NCBI RefSeq assembly: GCF_020966635.1 | Contig: NZ_JAJKFQ010000001.1 | Span: forward strand, 1,488,001 to 1,552,000 | Source of the DNA: Stieleria sp. JC731 | GTDB lineage: Bacteria > Planctomycetota > Planctomycetia > Pirellulales > Pirellulaceae | DNA length: 64,000 nucleotides | Reading direction: 5' to 3' | Part shown: piece after piece, positions 17,921-25,800 of the stretch | How positions within the stretch are numbered: the first letter of the stretch is position 1 | Layout: each line of letters opens with the position of its first letter | The notes under the pieces: generated by a model | Seen by the model: only the letters and a program-made list of their open reading frames with translations | What the model was told of the DNA's origin: nothing | Databases searched by the model: none | Translations under genes and position numbers: made by a program

Positions 17921-19756
17921 TCACCACAATCGCTGTGAGACAGCTTCATAGGGACCATGGAATAAGACCCAACCCAGTGGGCGTTTTCCACAATCGATCC
18001 GGACTCGACCAGACATTCCTGGTCGAACCGCAATGTCGGTTTCAGGAATATCACATTCACCAACAAAGACATTCTGTCCGTCGCGAATTTCGCTGCGTGG
18101 ACTGATCGATTGGATTGGGTTTTCCCATCGTTGGTTGGGAAGTGCATCCAATCGGATTTCCGCATTCATGCCGATGACGATGTTACGAACATCTTCTTCG
18201 TCAATCGAAAACTCCATCGTCATTCTGTCTAACGGAGCGATCTCGAACAGTGTCTCGCCGGTTTTCACCGGAACGCCTTGGCTGCGTTGATGGTCGCCAG
18301 CGATGACGATTCCATCAATCGGGCTGCGGATCTGAAGTTCATGCAACTGATGTTGTAGCAACTCGATTTCGAGCTTCGCCTTTTGCATGTCCAATTCGGA
18401 GATACGTTGCTTCGCAAAGTCATGTGCCACTTGGGCAGCATCTTTCGTTTTTTGAGCCTTCTGGTAATCCGCTTGAAGAGATTCCAAACGCCAGTTCAGT
18501 TGACGATCTTCAAGCACTGCCAATGTCTGGCCAACCTTGACTGTGTCACCCGGGTTGACTTCGCATTTCAGAAGCGTCGCATCGAAGGGAATCGCGACAA
18601 ACCGTTTTTGCTCAGGTTCGACAACGCCATCGCAGGTTTCCCGGTATGGAACCGGAACGAACATCGCGGCGACTATCAAAGCCATAATGCCGACCGCGAT
18701 AATGGTTTGTCGTTCTCGAAGTTTTGATGCGAAAAGATCAAAGCGTACCCGGCGATGTTTTCGAGTCACCGCATCCAGTACGGTGCACAACATGGGTGCG
18801 GCCGCATTAACAAAGCGGCTTGCGAAGTCAGCTTGTTCCGAACTGTTGCAAGTAGCGACAACGACCGCATTGGCAGGTTCAGTTTCTTTCGCAATGGGGA
18901 TCGCGATGACGGAATGATTCGTCTGCCGAGACAGTGATTCTAAAGATCCGTTGTCAGTTGGTCGACTTGCGTTGTGGACTGTCGAATGGCCGAGCAAAAG
19001 GGTTTCATCAAACGCGTTTCGGATGAGGTCCGCGTTCTGGCCGGATTGATCGAGTTGGCTGGTGTCATTGGCTGCTAACAGTTCACAACCGGTAGTTTCG
19101 GATTTGCGATACCCAAGAAATATCTGTGGCAAATCCAGGTGACGGGAAAGCTCGCTGACGATCACTTGGGCTGCGGATGATAGCGAAGATTCTTGCAATG
19201 CTTTGGAGGCGAGTTCATTGATCGCGGCTGCCGCCTCGGCGATTTGTTTTTCGCCCTCGGCTTCCGCTTTTAACCGCTGTTGACCGATACGGATGGCGAC
19301 GGCTTGGACAGCGAGTTTCCGCTGTTCTGGTCGTTCGCAAGCTTTGCTGATCAGGCCGAGGACGGGGCTATATGAATCGCCCGGGACAATGGGGATGGCG
19401 AAAAAATCCAAGTGATGTGAAAGCTCGCGTCGCTGGCGCGGGTTCCCATCGGATGCAGATTGTCGGCAAGCAACCAGCAACTGCTGTCCAAGTCGATTCG
19501 ATGAAACGATTTCGCGAGTCCTGGAACCTGACAACGAAGCAATGGTCGAGACGGTGGCCGGGGCGTTATCGTTGCGAGGTTGATAAACCAACGCCAGTTC
19601 TGCCGTGATTTGATGATCCGACAGCAGATCGGCAAGATCCGATGCCCACGTAGGGACAGGGCATTCCGTCGGCAGATCTTCTTCAGTCCTTGAAGGGATC
19701 AATGGCACAACGCTAGGTGATGTGCTCGACGGATCGGTGCCGGTTCCTAAGCCCAC
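17921..19756 (-). CDS. GAF-like sensor fused to HlyD-type adaptor
   Basis: 611 residues. The N-terminal 340 residues look cytoplasmic and GAF-like: a helical stretch (QIAEAAAAINELASKALQES), then IVSELSRHLDLPQIFLGYRK and NHSVIAIPIAKETEPANAVVVA. A single membrane segment (TIIAVGIMALIVAAMFVPV) leads to a HlyD/RND-type adaptor with two lipoyl halves (FVAIPFDATLLKCEVNPGD and LQIRSPIDGIVIAGD), a long coiled-coil hairpin between them and a beta-barrel. The GAF assignment is by pattern and is less sure than the adaptor. It is 6 bases after the smaller HlyD gene and 8 before the M50 fusion, so it is part of one operon. I infer an adaptor whose activity may respond to a cytoplasmic ligand. Confidence 0.82.
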   Translation of the reverse strand: MGLGTGTDPSSTSPSVVPLIPSRTEEDLPTECPVPTWASDLADLLSDHQITAELALVYQPRNDNAPATVSTIASLSGSRTREIVSSNRLGQQLLVACRQSASDGNPRQRRELSHHLDFFAIPIVPGDSYSPVLGLISKACERPEQRKLAVQAVAIRIGQQRLKAEAEGEKQIAEAAAAINELASKALQESSLSSAAQVIVSELSRHLDLPQIFLGYRKSETTGCELLAANDTSQLDQSGQNADLIRNAFDETLLLGHSTVHNASRPTDNGSLESLSRQTNHSVIAIPIAKETEPANAVVVATCNSSEQADFASRFVNAAAPMLCTVLDAVTRKHRRVRFDLFASKLRERQTIIAVGIMALIVAAMFVPVPYRETCDGVVEPEQKRFVAIPFDATLLKCEVNPGDTVKVGQTLAVLEDRQLNWRLESLQADYQKAQKTKDAAQVAHDFAKQRISELDMQKAKLEIELLQHQLHELQIRSPIDGIVIAGDHQRSQGVPVKTGETLFEIAPLDRMTMEFSIDEEDVRNIVIGMNAEIRLDALPNQRWENPIQSISPRSEIRDGQNVFVGECDIPETDIAVRPGMSGRVRIDCGKRPLGWVLFHGPYEAVSQRLW

Positions 19757-19762
19757 GATGAA

Positions 19763-20626
19763 TCAGTCCTTGAGCTTGATGGTGCAACGTTCGCCGCTGC
19801 GGAATCGTCCGTTGCCATTATCAATAAGAACCTGGACGAGAATGGTACCGCTTTCGGCGTTAATCACCGGCGAGATAAAGTGAACGGTTCCTTGGATCTG
19901 AGAATTGGAATCGTTGAATCGAATTCGCACGGGCTGATGGGTCGATAGCGTTGATACTTGGGAAGGCATCAAAGCAAAGTTGGCCAGCAGACGATCGATT
20001 TGAACCAGCGTGATGATTTGAGGCTGGTTTGGCGCGACGAATTCGCCCAGTTCGCGATGGACTTCGGTAACGACGCCATCACATGGGGCATGAAGGGTTC
20101 GGCGGGCCAGTTGTGAAACCAACCGTTCGTGTTCAAGTCGACGTGTTTCGAGTTCTTCTTTGATGGACGTTTGGTTCGCGACGGCAACTTTGTACTCGTT
20201 CTCCGCTCGCGATACTTCGGCGACTCGAGCGTGCCCGGTGCTTTGCAGATCACGGATCTTCTTTAGTCTCAATTGCGTCAATTCGACTTCCGCATCTGTC
20301 GCCTGTTTTCGCCCGGTCACCGACATCTGCTGCTTGGCGATTGCCAGCTGTGCCTCATGCATATCGCTGCGTAGACGCATGATTGGGTCACCTTGGCGAA
20401 CCTGATCACCCAGGTTAACAAGCATTTCGTCGATCACGCCGGTTTCGTCTGATGCGACTTCGATGATGCGAAACGGTTCGGCATAGCCTTCGATTTCCGT
20501 CGCCAATACCGATTTTGAAAGCAGACCCATCGCTAGGATGCCCACGACGCGCAACATTTGCGTCAGTCGCGAATCCGGTATCAGGCGTGATACGAGCGAG
20601 GCGGGGCGGTATCGCGAGATGGACAT
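19763..20626 (-). CDS. Periplasmic adaptor protein (HlyD/RND type)
   Basis: 287 residues, a membrane-fusion protein that links an inner-membrane transporter to an outer-membrane channel. The N-terminus has a hydrophobic export signal (VVGILAMGLLSKSVLATE). The lipoyl halves are ASDETGVIDEMLVNLGDQVRQGDPIM and LHAPCDGVVTEVHRELGEFV, separated by a helical hairpin (residues about 85-165). A beta-barrel follows (RIRFNDSNSQIQGTVHFISP). It is compact, close to the minimal adaptor length. It lies 6 bases upstream of the GAF-like/HlyD gene and 138 bases downstream of the TolC-like gene. Three adaptor proteins in one operon is unusual; they may form a mixed complex or act one after another. Confidence 0.88.
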   Translation of the reverse strand: MSISRYRPASLVSRLIPDSRLTQMLRVVGILAMGLLSKSVLATEIEGYAEPFRIIEVASDETGVIDEMLVNLGDQVRQGDPIMRLRSDMHEAQLAIAKQQMSVTGRKQATDAEVELTQLRLKKIRDLQSTGHARVAEVSRAENEYKVAVANQTSIKEELETRRLEHERLVSQLARRTLHAPCDGVVTEVHRELGEFVAPNQPQIITLVQIDRLLANFALMPSQVSTLSTHQPVRIRFNDSNSQIQGTVHFISPVINAESGTILVQVLIDNGNGRFRSGERCTIKLKD

Positions 20627-20764
20627 ACGGGGCCTGGATAACTGTAAAACCTAGTTGCGGGAGGCTTCGCTACGCAGGTCAATCGAAACTGCCTAGCAAT
20701 ATCAGCCAAAAGATAGGTTACAGATGTCTTCCCAAACCCAAAAAACGACCGGAGTGCGACACGG

Positions 20765-22678
20765 TTATGGGGCAATAGGAGATTGAATTTCAAGAAGAGT
20801 TCCGGTCGCGCGTTTCATTCGGATTGTGCTGAGCACATAATCGACCTGGGCATCGGCAAGAGCGACTTCTTCATTGAGCAGCCGATCTTGGGCGTCTAAT
20901 AAGTCTTCCAACATCGCGTTGGACGAATAGCCTTCGCCCGGTAGTTCACGCCAACGGTTGGCAACAAAGTCCACATACTGGCCGGCGGATTGCATCGCCA
21001 CATAGCGGGCTGTCAATTCGCGATAGCTAGTGTCGACTTCACGAACCGCCGCGGCAACTTCGCTTTCGAGTTTGGCGATCGTTTCATTCAGGCGATTGGA
21101 AAGCTGACGAATCTGAGCGTGTCGTCGGCGAATGTCCGCACAAGCAGCCCTCCGTCCGACGGGGACTTCAAAATTTAGTCCCGCCGCGTAGCTAGGTTCA
21201 CCACGACTGAACTGATCGATCCATGAGTTGCTGATGTCATAGCGGCCACGGAGGCCACTTAGGTAGGTTTCGAGGACCAAGTCCAAAGCCGGCAGAAGAT
21301 CGTTGCGAGCGATATTTAGTCGCACGCGGGCGCTGTCAAGTTCATAGCCGAGTTCGACGATTTCGTTGCGGCTTTGCAGTGCCGTGACAATCGCGTCTTC
21401 CATCTGAACTGGGACTCGCGAAGCCGACGGTGGTATGGTCGGAATGATTTCGATCGAGCGATCGGCGGTCAAAAGCGGCGAATTGACGAGAGCTCGCAAT
21501 CGATCCTCGGCATTTCGAATTGACGACGCAGCGCGAGACAGTTCTGCGGTTCTCGATGCGACGGCGGACTCAGCACGCTTGATTTGGCTAGCCATCGAAT
21601 CGAGATCTTGTCGTTCGATCAACCATTCTTGAATCGACGAGGCTTGCTGCAAATGCCGGATACGCAGCAACATCGAAACCCGCTGAAAATACAGGCCCCA
21701 CATCGCCTCCTGAATCGTTAGCAGGTGATCCTGAATCCCGATGGTGGTCTGTTGTTTGGCGACCTGTGTATCCAGATTTGCCAACACAATTAGACTGCGA
21801 TTGACCGTGGTTCCGGCACCTTTAAGCAGCGGCTGATTGAAGCTGAGCGTGAGCCGCGAATTGCCTTGTTGCTGTGGCGTGAAGAACTGTGAATTGCTGT
21901 CTTGCAGGCCAAAGCGTTGTCCCAGTTCGAACTGGCCACCGTTGATCGTCTTGCGGCGAAAACCGCCGTTGATTCGAAAGTCTTCTTCACGCAATCGACC
22001 AACGCCTGAGCCCGCGTCCAGTGTGCTGCCGGTCGGCACGCTGGTTCGCACGAACCTACTTTCGACAAAGGTTGTCGGATCAAACTCCGAAGCCGCTCGT
22101 GTGATTCCCGTATTGGCGATGCAAATGTTTTCGCGCAGCGCCGCGATGTGATAGCTGTGCTGCAACGCTTCAAGGATCAATGCGTCGCCATCGACCCGGA
22201 CTGAATTATGTGAAAGATGCAGCGGGATTGTCGCGACCGACTGCCACCAAGGCTCGAAGTCGTTCGGAATACCCAGCGGTTGCTGTCGCTTCGCCAGGAA
22301 ACGTTGCACTGCCGACGTATCGACTCGCAATGAAGACGATGGGGCGACCGAGCTTTCTTGATTGATGACAGTTGCGGATTCGTCCTCGAGATCGGACTCG
22401 CGAATCAGCTTGATAAAATCGTTTTCCGTTTCCTCGGAGGAAACGTTATCGAGTTCCGGCACAGATGAGATCCAAGATGGTAGATCCCGTTTGGTCTGCG
22501 CATGCGACGTCGATACAAACGATAGGACGCTTATCACTAGCGAAATCGTTAGAGGGTATCGGACGTGCAATTTTTCAATCCGTGATTCAAAACACTGAAG
22601 CCGAAGACACCACGCTGCGGAGTCTCCATCGGGTTCATCGGCGAAGTGTAAGCGTCGGCGATCGAAAATAATGTTCAT
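20765..22678 (-). CDS. TolC-family outer-membrane efflux protein
   Basis: An outer-membrane channel of the TolC/OEP family. From the start at 22678 it has 637 residues. The N-terminal region has an export signal (YPLTISLVISVLSFVSTSHAQ) preceded by about 38 unusual residues, so the real start may be further in. A roughly 120-residue Ser/Glu-rich stretch precedes the channel domain. The two OEP repeats are visible through LIVLANLDTQVAKQQTTI, SQIKRAESAVASRTAELSRAASSI, ELGYELDSARVRLNIARNDLLPALDLV and LLNEEVALADAQVDYVLSTIRMKRATG. It is the first gene of the export operon. Its start faces the surface-protein gene across 170 bases, a likely shared control region. Confidence 0.9.
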   Translation of the reverse strand: MNIIFDRRRLHFADEPDGDSAAWCLRLQCFESRIEKLHVRYPLTISLVISVLSFVSTSHAQTKRDLPSWISSVPELDNVSSEETENDFIKLIRESDLEDESATVINQESSVAPSSSLRVDTSAVQRFLAKRQQPLGIPNDFEPWWQSVATIPLHLSHNSVRVDGDALILEALQHSYHIAALRENICIANTGITRAASEFDPTTFVESRFVRTSVPTGSTLDAGSGVGRLREEDFRINGGFRRKTINGGQFELGQRFGLQDSNSQFFTPQQQGNSRLTLSFNQPLLKGAGTTVNRSLIVLANLDTQVAKQQTTIGIQDHLLTIQEAMWGLYFQRVSMLLRIRHLQQASSIQEWLIERQDLDSMASQIKRAESAVASRTAELSRAASSIRNAEDRLRALVNSPLLTADRSIEIIPTIPPSASRVPVQMEDAIVTALQSRNEIVELGYELDSARVRLNIARNDLLPALDLVLETYLSGLRGRYDISNSWIDQFSRGEPSYAAGLNFEVPVGRRAACADIRRRHAQIRQLSNRLNETIAKLESEVAAAVREVDTSYRELTARYVAMQSAGQYVDFVANRWRELPGEGYSSNAMLEDLLDAQDRLLNEEVALADAQVDYVLSTIRMKRATGTLLEIQSPIAP

Positions 22679-22848
22679 CAATCGCAGTGATCGGTTGACG
22701 ACAGTGCGCCTTCGTTGGAGTTCATAGGCATCAACCAAACCGATTGATCAATACAACTGGACCGATCGATTTGGACCGGACCATGTGACTGCCCTTGGAG
22801 GGTAATTGTGCTCGAATTTGACCTAAGTTTCATCAATCCCTGCACCTG
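22679..22848. promoter_or_regulatory. Shared divergent control region of export operon and surface protein
   Basis: 170 bases separate the start of the TolC-like gene (minus) from that of the surface protein (plus). By position it must carry the promoters for both transcripts. I could not pick out a confident -35/-10 pair or operator. Call rests on gene order only. Confidence 0.45.
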
Positions 22849-25800
22849 ATGCTTTGGCCGATAACGCACGATATGTCCTGGTTCCCAAAACAAATGAGTC
22901 GAGCGCTAAATGCGAACCCGCTGGATGCCACTGCGCTATCCCCCCGGTTGATGTTTAGTGCGACCCCGCTTGCACCAGTGGCTGTGGAGGACCCTTCCGC
23001 GGGTGTCGAAGTAGTTGTCGAACAGTCGTCGATGATTGATGAGGCACCAAACGACAACACCGTGCAGCCGACGCAACAAACACAATCGCAGCAACAACAA
23101 GCTCGGCTGGAACTCGTTTTTGTGGACTCTTCGGTCGAGGACTATCAGTCGCTTATTGATGAGATCGCTGGATCGGATACCCAGTCTGAGTTGCAGATCT
23201 ATTTGATTGACGGAACCAAGGATGGCATTGAGCAAATCAGTGAAATCCTAGAAGGCTACCAAGACGTCGACGCACTGCACCTGCTTTCGCACGGTAACGA
23301 TGGAACATTGAAACTAGGCAGTTCCGTCTTGGATGAATACAGTTTGGCTGGTTATGCAGGCGAATTGGCCAAGTGGCAATCGTCGCTTAGCGAGCAAGCT
23401 GACTTGATGATTTATGGCTGTGAGCTTGCCGAGACCGGATCGGGGCAAACGTTGCTTGCAGCGATATCGGAATTGACTGGCGCTGATATCGCCGCGTCGT
23501 CTGACGACACTGGGCATTCCTCACTGGGGGGTGACTGGGATCTGGAATTCGTTATCGGGCAAACGGAGACATCCAACCTTGCACAGCAGATAGGCAACCC
23601 GAGTTGGGTGGGGCTGCTAACGACACCTGAATTGACACCGACAGGTGAACTTCGCGTTAACGATGTCCCCGCACAAGATCAGGAGTTGCAGTCCGCGCAT
23701 CAGTCAGTCGCCGTGGACGGGAACGGAAATTCCGTTGTTGTGTATGTGGATCATCAATCGTCGTACGACGGTTCCGACATTTTCTTTCTGCGTTTCGATT
23801 CCGACGGCAATCGGATTGGGACTCCGACAAGAGTGTCCGTCAATGATGCAGGCGACCAAAGTGATCCGGTGGTCGCGATGGACAGTTCCGGTCGGTTCGC
23901 GATTGCCTGGGTTGCTGACGATGCCAATGGCACAGGCATTTTCGTCCGACGATTTGATCAGAACGGGACGGCGATCGATGGCAACGACATTTTAGTCAAC
24001 ACGTTGCAAGAAACAGGCGACCAATCGGGCGTCAGTATTACCTGCAATGACAATGACCAAATCGTGATCGCTTGGGAAAGCGATGGGGCCAGTGAAGGCA
24101 TCTTTGCTCGGACATTTGATTTCACCTCGACGCCCGCATTAAGCCAGCTGGCCACAACACTGATCACGGTTGATACCGAAGCCTCCGCAACCGGTGTCGC
24201 TGTCGATATCAATCAGACCGGACGCTATGCGATTGGCTGGAATGATTCGACCGACCTGTGGGGCATCCGCTATGACTACGGATCGTCCACTCCCGTCAAT
24301 GCAAAACGAGATCTCGGCTCAGGTTTCGGAACCCGACGTGACATTGTTGTCGGGATGCAATTCAATGATGACTATGTCGTTGCCTATCGTTCCGAAGCAC
24401 TTTTGTTTCAGGGAGTCTGGTTCAAGATCGTTGAGGACGGAGGGTCAATTTCGGCGGCGACTCGTGTGACGACCAGCAGCAGCGCCGACTTTCCAACCAT
24501 CGATGTTGCCGAAAATGATCGTTTCGTGATCGCGTATTCAAAACCCGATGCCGACGAAACGGGGATCTACTATCAAGCATTTGATGCATCGGGATCCAAA
24601 ATCGGTTCGGAAATCGCCGTCAATCAATCGACCAACGGGACTCAAGAGTTAGCCTCGATCGCGGTTCACGATGTCAACAATCTTGTCGTCGCGTGGAGTG
24701 GTGAAGGCGAGCAAGTATCGAACGTTGACACACAAGGCGTTTTCTTTCGCCAGTTCGGCCGGAGCAATGCCGTTCCCGTTGCCGATCCAAATGCGGGAGC
24801 CCCGTACACGATTGTCGAAGGCGATTCATTGACGCTGGACGGCACCGATTCATCGGATGGCGATGGAGATACGCTTTCCTTCGCTTGGGACTTGGATAAC
24901 GACGGCATCTATGGTGAGGCTGGTGAGCCAACCACTGCCAGTGCGACCATATCATGGGCGACGCTGCAAAGCTTTGGAATCGATGATGACGGTTCTTACA
25001 CCATCGGACTACAAGTGGACGATGGTTTCGGAGGCGTTAGCACACAGACAACGACGCTGACCGTTCAGAACAAAGCACCGACCGTCACCGCAAGTGGCCC
25101 GTCTAGCATTTTGGTCGGTAACACGTACACCTTGACACTGTCAGCGACAGATCCCGGCAACGATTCGATTACATCGTGGCGAGTCGATTGGGGTGATGGG
25201 ACAACGAACCTTTACCTCGGTGCGTCGACAACGGTGACTCATACCTACAACGTGCTAGGGCTGACGCACAATATCCTCGTTAGCGCGACCGACGAAGACG
25301 GTGTTTGGCATCAAGGTGATGTCTTCATCGGGAGCGAAGAATCAGATGAGATCGCACGCTACGATTTTCAGACCGGTGGGTTCGAGGTCGATTTTGGCAG
25401 TTCTGTCTCGATCGAAAAAGCGACCGACTTCGTTATCGGTCGTGACGGATTGTTGTACGTAACCGGATTGGGAACCGATAATGTCCAGCGATTCAATCCC
25501 GATACCGGTGCATGGATCGACGAATTTGTCGCTTCCGGCAGTGGCGGGCTGAGCAAATCAACCGGCATTGCTTTCGGTCGCGATGGCAATCTTTACGTTG
25601 GGGATTACGACGGCGATCGGATCCTGCGCTATGATGCGACTAACGGCAATTTTATCGACGCCTTTGTCACGTCCGGTTCCGGTGGTTTGGATGCACCTTC
25701 GGATATCTGGTTCGGCAGCGATGGCAACCTGTATGTCGTTGGAAACAAATCCGACAACGTCTCGCGATATGACGGGACCACTGGAGCGTTCATTGACGAA

